From Ferrovibrio sp041906005 (GTDB lineage: Bacteria > Pseudomonadota > Alphaproteobacteria > Ferrovibrionales > Ferrovibrionaceae): 64,000 nucleotides of DNA. The notes under the pieces are model-generated. The model saw only the letters and a list, made by a program, of their open reading frames with translations. It did no database searches and was not told where the DNA came from. The position numbers were made by a program, and so were the translations under genes. The stretch's first letter is position 1. Every line of letters starts with the position of its first letter. The stretch covers positions 2,356,001 to 2,420,000 of the forward strand of contig NZ_JAYRJY010000001.1 of assembly GCF_041906005.1 (NCBI RefSeq), written 5' to 3'. This document shows, one piece after another, positions 1-8,324 of the stretch.

Positions 1-394
1 CCATCTTCACCTTGGCGATCAGGTCGGTCTTGATCTCTTCCAGGGCGTGCTTGATGTCCAGCGTCGGCTTGGGCACGAAATCGACGGCACCCATTTCCAG
101 CGCCTGCATGGTGATCGTGGCGCCCTTCTGGGTCAGGGTCGATACCATCACCACCGGCATCGGCCGCAGCCGCATGATCTTTTCCAGGAAGGAGATGCCG
201 TCCATGTTGGGCATCTCGACATCCAGGGTCAGGACATCGGGGTTGAGTTCCTTGATCATCGTGCGGGCGATCAGCGGATCGGGTGCCGCGCCGACGACAT
301 CGATTTCGGGATCGCTCGACAGGGCGGCGGTCAGCAACTGACGGATCAGCGCGCTGTCGTCGACAATGAGAACCTTGATCCTTTTACCCGCCAC
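1..394 (-). CDS. cheB: CheB protein-glutamate methylesterase/deamidase, N-terminal part (cut by window edge)
   Basis: Only the receiver domain and the start of the linker lie in the window; the C-terminal methylesterase continues beyond position 1. Translation from a GTG at 394 reads VAGKRIKVLIVDDSALIRQL, with the acidic DD pair, a phospho-acceptor Asp in LTLDVEMPNMDG, a Ser in MVSTLTQ and the invariant Lys in FVPKP. These are hallmarks of CheB receivers. CheB demethylates and deamidates chemoreceptors when phosphorylated by CheA, and so opposes CheR. It is the last visible gene of the minus-strand che operon, 26 bases after cheR. The GTG is the only plausible start in this frame close to the domain edge. 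Confidence 0.93.
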   Translation of the reverse strand, partial: MAGKRIKVLIVDDSALIRQLLTAALSSDPEIDVVGAAPDPLIARTMIKELNPDVLTLDVEMPNMDGISFLEKIMRLRPMPVVMVSTLTQKGATITMQALEMGAVDFVPKPTLDIKHALEEIKTDLIAKVKM

Positions 395-420
395 GATATT
401 GCTCCCCGCGCCTGCCGGCC

Positions 421-1287
421 TTAGGCGATCTTGCGATGGATGTTGCGGCCCAGCAGCTTGAAGCGCTCGGTGATGCCGAACAGGTTTTCCGAATGGCCGA
501 TATAGAGGAATCCGCCCGGCGCCAGCAGATTGGCGTAACGGTCGAACAGCACGCGCTGCGTGTCCTTGTCGAAATATATCACGACATTGCGGCAGAAGAT
601 GACGTCGAACGGGCCCTTCATCGGCCAGTTTCCGATCAGGTTCAGGTGCTTGAAGCTGATCAGGTTGCGCGCTTCTGCCACCACGCGCACCTTGTCGTCG
701 CCGTAGGGCTCGAAATACTTGTTGGCGATATCGGGCGCCATGCCTTCCAGGGACGAAGCCGGATAGATGCCTTCCGAACCGCGTCGCACCATCTCGGTGT
801 CGATATCGGTGGCGAGGATCTTGGCATCCCACTGCTTGATGTCGGGCATCGCGCGCAGCAGGGTGATCGCCGCCGAGTAGGGTTCCTCGCCCGACGAGCA
901 TCCGGCCGACCAGATGCGCAGGCGCCGGCCCTGGCTGACTGCGCGGGCGCGGATCTCCTGCAGGGCGGTGGTGGCGAGATGCTCGAAATGATGGTTCTCG
1001 CGGAAGAACTTGGTGAGGTTGGTGGTCAGCGCATTCAGCGTCGTGCCCAATTCGGCGGTGCCCTCGGGCGAACCGATGAATTCGATATACTGGCGGAATG
1101 ACTTCATGCCCAGTTTGCGCAGGCGCTTGGCCAGGCGGGCATAGACCATGTTGTGTTTGGTGGGGCCGAGCTCGATGCCGGTCTTTTCCTTCAGCATCGA
1201 ACGCAGGAAGTCGTAATCCCCTTTCGAGAAACTGAATTCCCGGTCTTCCGCGGTCGGGGCGTCGGCCGTCTTGCTGTCAACCGCCAT
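421..1287 (-). CDS. cheR: CheR chemoreceptor glutamate O-methyltransferase
   Basis: This 288-residue protein has the usual CheR length. An all-helical N-terminal domain (about residues 15-90, with FLRSMLKEKTGIELGPTKHN) precedes a SAM-dependent methyltransferase domain. The SAM-binding motif RIWSAGCSSGEEPYS is near residue 125, and FDVIFCRNVVIYFD and GGFLYIGHSENL follow in the C-terminal half. CheR methylates glutamates on chemoreceptors for adaptation. There is no NWETF-tethering peptide or TPR extension to read in it. It lies 15 bases after cheW and 26 before cheB on the same strand, which fits one operon. Confidence 0.95.
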   Translation of the reverse strand: MAVDSKTADAPTAEDREFSFSKGDYDFLRSMLKEKTGIELGPTKHNMVYARLAKRLRKLGMKSFRQYIEFIGSPEGTAELGTTLNALTTNLTKFFRENHHFEHLATTALQEIRARAVSQGRRLRIWSAGCSSGEEPYSAAITLLRAMPDIKQWDAKILATDIDTEMVRRGSEGIYPASSLEGMAPDIANKYFEPYGDDKVRVVAEARNLISFKHLNLIGNWPMKGPFDVIFCRNVVIYFDKDTQRVLFDRYANLLAPGGFLYIGHSENLFGITERFKLLGRNIHRKIA

Positions 1288-1302
1288 GGGTGTCCCGCCG
1301 GC

Positions 1303-1863
1303 TCAGGCCGCGGCTCCCGTGCTTTCGGACGGGCCGGGCAACATCTTGCCGCCGGCGCTGTCGGCTGCTTCCAGCATGCGGCCGGAGAACATGCGCTCCA
1401 GCCCGATCAGGCCGACCATGCGTTCGCCCACCGTGATCAGCCCTTCCATGAAGCCCAGGCCGCTGACCTGTTCCATGTTCGGCATCGGCCGGATTTCATC
1501 CTCGTTGATGGTGATGATGTCCGACACCGCGTCGACCAGGATGCCGACGATGCGCGAGGCCACGGAAACGATGATCACCACGTTGTATTTGGTCGGTTCG
1601 GTGCGCGGCATGCCGAAACGGGCGCGCAGGTCGAAGATCGGCACGATGGCGCCGCGCATGTTGATCACGCCACGCACGACTTCCGGCGTGTTGGGCAGCG
1701 GCGTGGTTTCCGACCAGGCGCGGATTTCGCGCACGGCCATGATGTCGACGCCGTATTCCTCGTTGCCAACGGTGAACGAGACGAGTTGCACCGTGCGCAG
1801 CGAGCGACCGGCGTGGTCAGTGGAGCCAGTGCCGGAGCCGGTGGGGCGTTCTGCCGAAGCCAT
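1303..1863 (-). CDS. cheW: CheW chemotaxis coupling protein
   Basis: CheW links CheA to chemoreceptors in the signalling array. The 186-residue protein has a short Gly/Ser-rich leader (residues 1-23), then the CheW fold: VQLVSFTVGNEEYGVDIMAV, the receptor-contact stretch PNTPEVVRGVINMRGAIVPI, and FGLMEG-type C-terminal strands (GLGFMEGLITVGERMVGLI). The start has a strong AGGAGG ribosome site about 8 bases upstream. It sits 18 bases downstream of cheA and 15 upstream of cheR on the same strand. Confidence 0.95.
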   Translation of the reverse strand: MASAERPTGSGTGSTDHAGRSLRTVQLVSFTVGNEEYGVDIMAVREIRAWSETTPLPNTPEVVRGVINMRGAIVPIFDLRARFGMPRTEPTKYNVVIIVSVASRIVGILVDAVSDIITINEDEIRPMPNMEQVSGLGFMEGLITVGERMVGLIGLERMFSGRMLEAADSAGGKMLPGPSESTGAAA

Positions 1864-1881
1864 CTGCGTGCCTCCTGGTGT

Positions 1882-4149
1882 TTACGCGCTAGCCTGCAGG
1901 GCCGGCGCGGCGAGGCGGGCCTGCGGGGAGGGGCGCTGCTGGGTTTCGTTTTCGGCGATATGCTTGATGCCGGCGACGTCGAGAATGAGCGAGACGCGGC
2001 CGTTGCCCAGGATCGTGGCGGCACCGACGCCGCGGATCGGGTCGAAATTCTCTTCCAGGCTTTTGATAACCACCTGCTGCTGGCCGATGATTTCGTCCAC
2101 AACCAGACCCATCTTCGAGCTGTCTTCCAGCTCGACGATGATGACCAGCGCCTTGGTCGGATCGTCGATGCCGCCCGGCACCTTGAAGATGCGGTGCAGA
2201 TAGACCAGCGGCACGTATTCGCCGCGGATGCGCAGCAATTCGCTCTGGTTGGCCACCACGTTGATCTGGTCCGGCTCGGGACGCAGGCTTTCCACGATGT
2301 TGGCCAGCGGCAGGATGTAGGACTGGATACCGACCTTCAGCACCATGCCGTCCAGCACGGCCAGCGTGAGTGGCAGGGTCAGGATAAAGGACGAGCCCTG
2401 GCCCGGTCGCGACTGGATATGCACGCGGCCGCCGAGCGACTGGATGTTCTGGCGCACCACGTCCATGCCGACGCCGCGGCCGGAAATGTTGGATACGGTA
2501 TCCGCCGTCGAGAAGCCTGGCAGGAAGATCAGGTTGTCGATTTCCTCGTTGCTCAGCACGGCATCGGGGGCGATCAGCTTCTTCTCGATCGCCTTCTTCA
2601 TCACCTTGTCGCGGTTGATGCCGCGGCCATCGTCGGTGATTTCGATGACGATGCGGCCGCCGCGCTGGTCGGCCGAGACGTGGATCACGCCCTCCGGCGA
2701 CTTGCCGACGGCGACGCGGTCATCGGGGCTCTCGATGCCATGATCGCAGGAATTGCGGATCATATGAGTGAGCGGATCGCCGAGCTGCTCGATCACCGTC
2801 TTGTCGATCTCGGTGTTCTCGCCGCTCATGTCGAGGCGGATCTTCTTGTTGGTCATCATCGCCAGCTCGCGCACCAGGCGCGGCAAGCGGGCAAACACGC
2901 TTTTCACCGGCTGGGCGCGCATCGCCATCACACTTTCCTGCAGGTCGCGGATGTGATGCGAAAGCTCGGCCAGGCCGTTGGCGAGTTCGGGATGCTGATC
3001 GGCATGCAGATGCTCGGTCTGCTGCGCGATCATGGCGTGGGTGATCACCAACTCGCCGACCATGTTGACCAGCTTGTCGACGCGGTCGAGATCGACGCGG
3101 ATCGAGCGTACCGTCTTGGCCTCGCTGCCGGCGCCTTCCGGTTTGGCAGCGGCAGCGGCCGCCGGCTTGGCTGTGGCAGCCCCGTCGCCGGCAGGTTTCG
3201 CCTCGGCCTTGGCGGCGGGCGCGGCCGGCTTCGGCGGCGCGGCGGCAGCCGGCGTCTCGGCTTTGGTTTCGGCCGGTGCGGCCTCGGCCGCAGCAGGAGC
3301 CGCAGCCGGCGGATTCAGGCAGGCAACCTCAAGCTGGCAATCGTCGATCACGAATTCAAAGACGTCGCGGATCGCCTGCTCGCCCTTGTCGGTCTCGATC
3401 TCGAATTCCCACTTGATATAGGCCCCTTCCGGCTGGATCTGGTCCAGCGCCGGCACGGCCTCGGCATCGGCCTTGGCCAGGAAGCCGCCCAGTTCCTTCA
3501 GCTCGCGGATCAGGATCAGCGGCTCGTTGGCGCGCTGATACAGCGCGTCGCGCGGGGTGAATTTCACCAGGTATTTCAGCAGCGGCGCCTTCGCGGGCTC
3601 GGCCGCGGCAGTGGGGGCAGGCGCGGCAGGCTCCGACGCGGCAGCCGGTGCGGCCGCAGGTTCGGGTGCGGCCTCTGCCAGCGCATCCGGGCCGCCCGCC
3701 GCCAGTTGGGCATCCAGGGCAGCCAGTTCATCATCGGCGGCATGCGGATCGGCATTCACGCCCACGGTGGCGGCCAGGTCGATCAGCGATTTGCGGCCTT
3801 CGTTTTCATGTTCGGCCGGCAGTTCGGTGCCGTTTTGCGCGGCTTTCACCAGATCAGATAGGATATCGGCGCAGTGCAGCACCAGCAGCACGGAGTCCGG
3901 CGTCGGCTCCAGCCGGCCGTCGCGCATCAGATCCAGCACGGTCTCGAAAATATGGGCGAAATTCACCAGGCGGTCGAAGCCGAAGGCGCCGGCGCCGCCC
4001 TTGATCGAGTGGATGGCCCGGAACACGGCGTTCAGCGTATTGTTGTCGCCTTCGCCGGACTGGAGCGCCATCAGATGGCCTTCCAGATCGCCAAGCAGTT
4101 CCTCGCATTCGGCGAAGAAGGTCTGTTTGAATTGGGCTAAATCATCCAT
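1882..4149 (-). CDS. cheA: CheA chemotaxis histidine kinase
   Basis: CheA autophosphorylates and donates phosphate to CheY and CheB. The 755-residue protein shows an Hpt (P1) domain with the phospho-histidine H47 in FRAIHSIKGGAGAFGF. A P2-like module (about 190-275) is followed by a long Ala/Pro/Glu linker (about 280-340) and then a dimerisation helix pair. The ATPase domain has the N-box HMIRNSCDHGIE, the G1 box DDGRGIN and the G2 box ISGRGVGMDV. A C-terminal CheW-like P5 domain contains SYILPLANIVESL. All catalytic boxes are intact, so this is the active kinase of the cluster. It lies between cheY and cheW. Confidence 0.96.
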   Translation of the reverse strand: MDDLAQFKQTFFAECEELLGDLEGHLMALQSGEGDNNTLNAVFRAIHSIKGGAGAFGFDRLVNFAHIFETVLDLMRDGRLEPTPDSVLLVLHCADILSDLVKAAQNGTELPAEHENEGRKSLIDLAATVGVNADPHAADDELAALDAQLAAGGPDALAEAAPEPAAAPAAASEPAAPAPTAAAEPAKAPLLKYLVKFTPRDALYQRANEPLILIRELKELGGFLAKADAEAVPALDQIQPEGAYIKWEFEIETDKGEQAIRDVFEFVIDDCQLEVACLNPPAAAPAAAEAAPAETKAETPAAAAPPKPAAPAAKAEAKPAGDGAATAKPAAAAAAKPEGAGSEAKTVRSIRVDLDRVDKLVNMVGELVITHAMIAQQTEHLHADQHPELANGLAELSHHIRDLQESVMAMRAQPVKSVFARLPRLVRELAMMTNKKIRLDMSGENTEIDKTVIEQLGDPLTHMIRNSCDHGIESPDDRVAVGKSPEGVIHVSADQRGGRIVIEITDDGRGINRDKVMKKAIEKKLIAPDAVLSNEEIDNLIFLPGFSTADTVSNISGRGVGMDVVRQNIQSLGGRVHIQSRPGQGSSFILTLPLTLAVLDGMVLKVGIQSYILPLANIVESLRPEPDQINVVANQSELLRIRGEYVPLVYLHRIFKVPGGIDDPTKALVIIVELEDSSKMGLVVDEIIGQQQVVIKSLEENFDPIRGVGAATILGNGRVSLILDVAGIKHIAENETQQRPSPQARLAAPALQASA

Positions 4150-4188
4150 GGCGCGTCCCGCTTCTGCTCCGCGTCGCCGCAGGCCCCC

Positions 4189-4554
4189 TTACGGGCTGAC
4201 CTTGCGGATCACTTCCAGCAGCTTGCCGGGATCGAAGGGCTTGACGATCCAGCCGGTGGCACCGGCGCTGCGGCCTTCTTCCTTTTTGGACTGGCTGCTT
4301 TCAGTGGTGAGAATAAGAACTGGGGTAGCCTTGTTCTTCGGCTTTTTGCGCAGTTCCTTGATGAAGGTGATGCCGTCCATCACCGGCATGTTGATGTCGG
4401 TGATGATCACGTCGACGTCGTTGGCTTCCAGCAGATCCAAGCCTTCCTGGCCGTTCTCGCCCTGAATGACCTCGAAGCCGCCCTGCTTCAGGGCGAACTG
4501 CAGCATCTGCAGCATGGTCTTCGAATCGTCGACGGTGAGTACTCTCTTGGTCAT
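4189..4554 (-). CDS. cheY: CheY single-domain response regulator
   Basis: This 121-residue single receiver domain has the DD pair in LTVDDSKTMLQM, phospho-acceptor Asp in VIITDINMPVMDG, the conserved Thr in ILTTES and the Lys in IVKPFDP, so it should be phosphorylated normally by the adjacent CheA. It probably acts on the flagellar motor or as a phosphate sink. The start is set at 4554 (MTKRVLTVDD) rather than the in-frame ATG five codons earlier, because this ATG overlaps the stop codon of the upstream STAS gene as ATGA, the usual sign of translational coupling. It lies 39 bases before cheA. Confidence 0.94.
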   Translation of the reverse strand: MTKRVLTVDDSKTMLQMLQFALKQGGFEVIQGENGQEGLDLLEANDVDVIITDINMPVMDGITFIKELRKKPKNKATPVLILTTESSQSKKEEGRSAGATGWIVKPFDPGKLLEVIRKVSP

Positions 4555-4865
4555 GTCTGTACCGGCCATTTCATGAGAAACGAGAACAGGCCCAAATCGT
4601 CGAAGGCGGAAACGAAAGCATCGCTCGGGGACTTCACGACGAAGGGGATGCTGTGCTGCTCCATATGCTGGGCGGCAGACAGCAGGATCTGGACGCAGGG
4701 TGTGGAGAGGCGCTCAACGGCCGAGGCATCGATTACAACCTTGCCCCCGGCCGCCATAATCTCGTGGAAACTGTGCAGCAGCGGTTCGGCGGTGCGCAGA
4801 TCCATGCTGGCCACCAGGCCGAGCTGGGTTGCATCATCCGACTTCGTGATCGCGAACGGTTCCAT
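4551..4865 (-). CDS. STAS-domain protein of the chemotaxis operon
   Basis: The 104-residue product has the STAS (anti-sigma-factor antagonist-like) pattern: a strand ending in LGLVASMDLRTAEPLLHSF, then GGKVVIDASAVERLSTPCVQ, where the Ser/Thr after VERL is the position phosphorylated in SpoIIAA-type proteins. In Caulobacter-type che operons a similar small protein (often called CheX) sits just before cheY, as here. Its biochemical role is not settled. The start at 4865 is preferred over an upstream ATG because of the AGGGGG ribosome site about 10 bases upstream. Its stop overlaps the cheY start. Confidence 0.8.
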   Translation of the reverse strand: MEPFAITKSDDATQLGLVASMDLRTAEPLLHSFHEIMAAGGKVVIDASAVERLSTPCVQILLSAAQHMEQHSIPFVVKSPSDAFVSAFDDLGLFSFLMKWPVQT

Positions 4866-5033
4866 CCACCATCCCCCTGGCTCCCGCGGCGCGGGAGCCC
4901 GCCGCAGCATACCAAACGCCAGCGGGCCTTGTATGGGCAAGCCTAACCGAGGGCTTGCGGCGACGGAAGGGGGATTGCCGGATAGGTTACCAAAAAACCA
5001 TAATTTCGCCCGAGGGTTCGGACACGATAGGTT

Positions 5034-5480
5034 TTATTGGGTGCGGCTTGGATCAATCGTCATGTGCTGACGCGAACGCATCGCGAGGATGATCTCGTGA
5101 TACCGCTGGCGCAACTCCTGACGGGTCCCGCCGGCCAGCTGGAACATCAGCATGATGGCGCTTTCCAGGTCGTCGGCGCAGCGGCCTACACTGTCCAGAT
5201 CGCCATCGGCCATCTCGGTTTCGCCAAGTTGACGTAAATAATCGACGATCCAGAGCGAATGAACCGCAAGTTGTGCCAGCGACAGGCCGTGGAAGCGGGT
5301 TTCGGTATTGAAGCGGTCCGCCATCCGGGGCAGGGCCCGGCCGGGACGATCAGCCTCGATGTCGTCGATATCCTCGACATCGACGTCGATGATCGGGTCA
5401 TCGTGGATCGAGGAATGGCTGAAACCGGCATCCTCGACACCGGAATCCGTTTCATTGAACAACCCTTGATCGAGATCCAC
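5034..5480 (-). CDS. uncharacterised acidic protein at the head of the che operon
   Basis: The 148-residue product is not recognised. Residues 1-50 are very acidic and probably disordered (DPIIDVDVEDIDDIEAD). Residues 60-145 look helical, with FHGLSLAQLAVHSLWIVDYLRQLG and a helix of Met, Leu and Arg ending in YHEIILAMRSRQHM. No signal peptide or membrane segment is visible. It is 168 bases upstream of the STAS gene on the same strand, so it may be the first gene of the chemotaxis operon. An accessory chemotaxis or motility role is inferred from position only. Confidence 0.55.
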   Translation of the reverse strand: MDLDQGLFNETDSGVEDAGFSHSSIHDDPIIDVDVEDIDDIEADRPGRALPRMADRFNTETRFHGLSLAQLAVHSLWIVDYLRQLGETEMADGDLDSVGRCADDLESAIMLMFQLAGGTRQELRQRYHEIILAMRSRQHMTIDPSRTQ

Positions 5481-5675
5481 GGGTGTTCCTGTCCAAATGG
5501 TTGCGTCGAAAGGCGTCGAATCGACCTTGGCCGATTCGGTTAAAATCTACCTGTGCCGATTCGGGGGGTCAAGAAAGAACCGCTAAATCGCGGGGTTATC
5601 TTGCAAATAACCACAATTTGTAGTGTCGGATCGCGGTTTTCCGCGTTTGCCGGACGGACGGCCGGGAATTGAGCG

Positions 5676-6233
5676 TCAGCTGCCGATCCGGGCGCCGGTC
5701 TTCAGCACGACCTTTTCCAGGCCGGCGACCAGTTCACGCCCGATCGCGCCGCCATCGCCGCTGATCTTCTGGCTCAGCACTACATACAGCGCGTCGATAT
5801 GGGGCGAGACCACGGCACTGCTGACCCGCGCCTCGGGGTCGTTCAGGCAATGCTCAAGATAGTTGCTCAGGAAATGGGTGATGGTGGTGACCAGCGGATA
5901 GCCGAAGGTGCCGCCCAGGCCCTTCATGTCCCAGCAGATGCGCAGCATGCGCTTCACACCATCGGGATCATCCAGATTGGTTTGTTTCATTTCCTCAAAT
6001 GAGGCGCGCATGCGGCCGAGATCGTCATCGGCCCATTTCGCATACATCTTGTGGCCGAGCACCTGGATGGCGATTTCGGCTTCCTTCAGGGCTTCCTTGT
6101 CGATGCCGCCGCTGCCCACCTTCATCTTGAGATAATTGGGCGGGGTAACGAACTGAGCCTCGCTTGCCGGTTTGGAGCCGGAAGTTTCCGCCGGTTTGTC
6201 CGGGGGCGGATTGGCGCTGTCCTGGTCAGCCAT
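5676..6233 (-). CDS. Hpt-like protein lacking the phospho-histidine
   Basis: The 185-residue product has a Pro/Ser-rich leader (residues 1-35) and then a helical domain. Residues 97-115 read KRMLRICWDMKGLGGTFGYP. In alphaproteobacterial Hpt proteins this helix reads roughly H-D-x-K-G-x-G-x-x-FGYP, with the phosphorylated His three residues before the Lys. Here that residue is Trp101. The surrounding Lys, Gly and FGYP are kept, so the fold is probably intact but phosphotransfer through this His is not possible. It lies between the che operon and a CheZ-like gene on the same strand. It may be a non-phosphorylatable Hpt decoy or scaffold (inference). Confidence 0.6.
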   Translation of the reverse strand: MADQDSANPPPDKPAETSGSKPASEAQFVTPPNYLKMKVGSGGIDKEALKEAEIAIQVLGHKMYAKWADDDLGRMRASFEEMKQTNLDDPDGVKRMLRICWDMKGLGGTFGYPLVTTITHFLSNYLEHCLNDPEARVSSAVVSPHIDALYVVLSQKISGDGGAIGRELVAGLEKVVLKTGARIGS

Positions 6234-6361
6234 GCTTGCTATCGGCCATGCTTGCTATCGGCGCTCCTGATGCGGCGACATAACAGCCGCCACGGTAACG
6301 GCCGCAGGGTAAACATCCTGTTCCGCGGCCGCAACCAAATCGTTTGTAATCCGCATCGAAA

Positions 6362-6871
6362 TTAGAAAAGCTCCACTTCGCTTTTCTTCTGCACCGCCGC
6401 ATTGCGCGGCGCCTCGTCGTTGCCGCTGCCCAGCAGGTAATGCTGGAAATGGGCGCGCACCTGTTCCAGCGTCTGGCTGGCGATCAGGCCTTCGCCCCAT
6501 CCGGCGGCGCGGTTGGTCAGTCGTGGTGCCCAGTTCCGGCCGGCCTGGTCGCGGATGATGTCCTCGACATAGCGGATGGCATTGATGACATGCTGCTGGC
6601 GCTGGCTGCGCAGGTCGTCGCTTTGCATCAGGCTGACGACTTCGCCCATCACCGGAGATCCCGGTAATTGCCGGCCGAGTTCCACAAGCTTGTCGGCAAA
6701 GCTCTGCGCGTTGGCGCTCTGGACCTTCTGCAGATCCTCGACCTCTTCCTTCAGGGCCAGCAGGACCAGCGCGATGAAATCGAGCAATTCGCGCGACGAG
6801 GCCGGCGGCACGGCACCATCCCCCGAATGCGAACCCTGCTTGTCTTGCGGCAATGCCGGAGCCTTCCCCAT
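6362..6871 (-). CDS. small CheZ-like putative phosphatase
   Basis: The 169-residue protein is mostly helical. Near residues 80-96 it reads SLMQSDDLRSQRQQHVINAI, which keeps the D-x3-Q spacing (Asp86, Gln90) of the CheZ catalytic helix and the broader Q-x-x-D-x-x-x-Q-x-x-x-H-V pattern of chemotaxis helical proteins. The C-terminus ends in KKSEVELF after a variable linker, reminiscent of the CheY-binding tail of CheZ. Full-length homology to E. coli CheZ is not evident. It precedes the Hpt-like gene by 128 bases on the same strand. A role in dephosphorylating a CheY is inferred. The alternative is a structural helical protein without catalysis. Confidence 0.5.
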   Translation of the reverse strand: MGKAPALPQDKQGSHSGDGAVPPASSRELLDFIALVLLALKEEVEDLQKVQSANAQSFADKLVELGRQLPGSPVMGEVVSLMQSDDLRSQRQQHVINAIRYVEDIIRDQAGRNWAPRLTNRAAGWGEGLIASQTLEQVRAHFQHYLLGSGNDEAPRNAAVQKKSEVELF

Positions 6872-7106
6872 CAGATAATTCTTTCACAAGCGCCGTTAAT
6901 TTGCATTAGTCGGCCGGCATTCCGTAAACATATCACTTGTCCGGCCCCTCATCCGTACGACTTCCAGTTGCCCAGAGGGCATTTTTTTTCGATAACCATC
7001 CAAAATTCTAGGGAGATTTGCCAGCCCCGCTGGCGTATGAGGGGGATGGCAATACGGGCCAAGCGTGGTAACAACCCGTCAGGGCAGGCGGCGGTACGGC
7101 TGGTTA

Positions 7107-8297
7107 ATGGACCCCATCGATATCAAAGAGATATTGCATCACCATCACCTCTGGCTGAAGGGGATGCCCACCGGCAAGCCGGCCGACTTTTCCGGCCGCG
7201 ATCTGGCCGGTGCCGATCTGTCCGGTGCCGATCTGCGGCGCGCCAGTTTCCGCGACGCCAATCTGCGCGGAGCCCACATGGCCAAGGCCCAATTGGTACA
7301 GTCGGATCTGTTCAAGGCCGATCTGAGCGGGGCCGATCTGCAAAATGCCGATCTGACGCGTGCCGACCTGCGCGGCGCGGTGCTCGAAAACGTCAACCTG
7401 GCCGGCGCCAATCTGACCGGGGCGAATTTTCGGCGTGGCCTGGAAATCGGGCAGAACCCGGCCGAGGCCGTGGGCCTGCTGCGCCAGAACGTCACCGGCA
7501 GCAATTTTTCCGGCGCCACGATGATCGGCGTCGATGCACTGGGCGCGGATTTCACCGGCAGCAACCTGGCCGGCGCCAATCTGCAGGATGCCGCCCTCAC
7601 CGACTGCCAGCTGGTCAGCGCCGATCTCTCGGGCGCCGATCTGGGCGGGGCAACCCTGGCCGGGGCCAATCTGGTGGGCGCGGAACTGAGCGGGGCCAAC
7701 CTGGCCGGCGCGACCCTGCAGGGTGCCAATCTCACCGACGCCCACCTGCATGGCGTTGACCTCAGCGATGTCGAAACCTTCGGCGCCAATGTGGTGATGG
7801 CCAACATGGCGGCCGAACCGGCGGCCACCGCGCCAAAACCGCTGACGGAAGCCGAGATCAAGGCCGCCCTGGCCGAGCACAAGCGCTGGGTCGAGGGGGG
7901 CGATGGCCGGCCGGCCAATCTGCGCGGCCAGGACCTGAGCGGGTTCGATCTGCGCGGGCTCGACCTGTCGGGCGTCAAGCTACGCGGCGCCGCCCTGCGC
8001 GACGCCCGGCTGGACCAGGCGGTGTTCAAGTTTGCCGACCTGTCGGGCTGCGACATGCGGGGCGCCGGCGCCATGGGGACCACCTTTGCCGGCTGTAACC
8101 TGACCGGTGCCGATCTGCGCAATGCCCGTCTCTCTGGCAGCCGGTTCGGCAGTGCCGAAATCCTCAGCGCCAAGGGCGAAAAGACCGGCCGGCGGATTTA
8201 CACCGACCTGTCGAATGCCCGGCTGACCGGGGCGGTTTACGAAGGGGTGGACTGGGGCGATGCCATCCTGCACGACGCCAGCGGCCTTGAACCCTGA
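7107..8297 (+). CDS. pentapeptide-repeat protein with two repeat domains
   Basis: The 396-residue protein is built from A(D/N)LxG pentapeptides, which fold as a right-handed quadrilateral beta-helix. The first helix covers about residues 20-230, with a break near GLEIGQNPAEAVGLLRQNV, and the second covers about 275-390. Each begins with a leader of the form L-x-x-H-x-x-W followed by a Gly-rich turn and A-x-L/F-x-G: HHHHLWLKGMPTGKPADF at the N-terminus and LAEHKRWVEGGDGRPANL near residue 255. The start at 7107 (MDPIDIKEI) removes a poorly coded 14-residue extension. There is no signal peptide. It lies 28 bases before cheD and may be co-transcribed with it. Its function is unknown. Confidence 0.85.
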   Translation: MDPIDIKEILHHHHLWLKGMPTGKPADFSGRDLAGADLSGADLRRASFRDANLRGAHMAKAQLVQSDLFKADLSGADLQNADLTRADLRGAVLENVNLAGANLTGANFRRGLEIGQNPAEAVGLLRQNVTGSNFSGATMIGVDALGADFTGSNLAGANLQDAALTDCQLVSADLSGADLGGATLAGANLVGAELSGANLAGATLQGANLTDAHLHGVDLSDVETFGANVVMANMAAEPAATAPKPLTEAEIKAALAEHKRWVEGGDGRPANLRGQDLSGFDLRGLDLSGVKLRGAALRDARLDQAVFKFADLSGCDMRGAGAMGTTFAGCNLTGADLRNARLSGSRFGSAEILSAKGEKTGRRIYTDLSNARLTGAVYEGVDWGDAILHDASGLEP

Positions 8298-8324
8298 CCG
8301 GCCCCCAGCCATGATGATCCGGCC

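Noticed and set aside
1153..3861. A 902-residue open frame on the plus strand opposite cheA and cheW
   Set aside because: It is the antisense of clear, motif-complete cheW and cheA. His/Asp/Gln-rich composition is the typical shadow of GC-rich genes.
5560..5625. A small ggttat/ataacc inverted repeat as terminator
   Set aside because: The stem is only 6 bp with no T-run and it is upstream of the minus-strand gene at 5034-5480, so a terminator function is not supported.
7145..8173. Long minus-strand frames opposite the pentapeptide gene
   Set aside because: Periodic codons of pentapeptide repeats keep other frames open. They carry reversed repeat patterns only.
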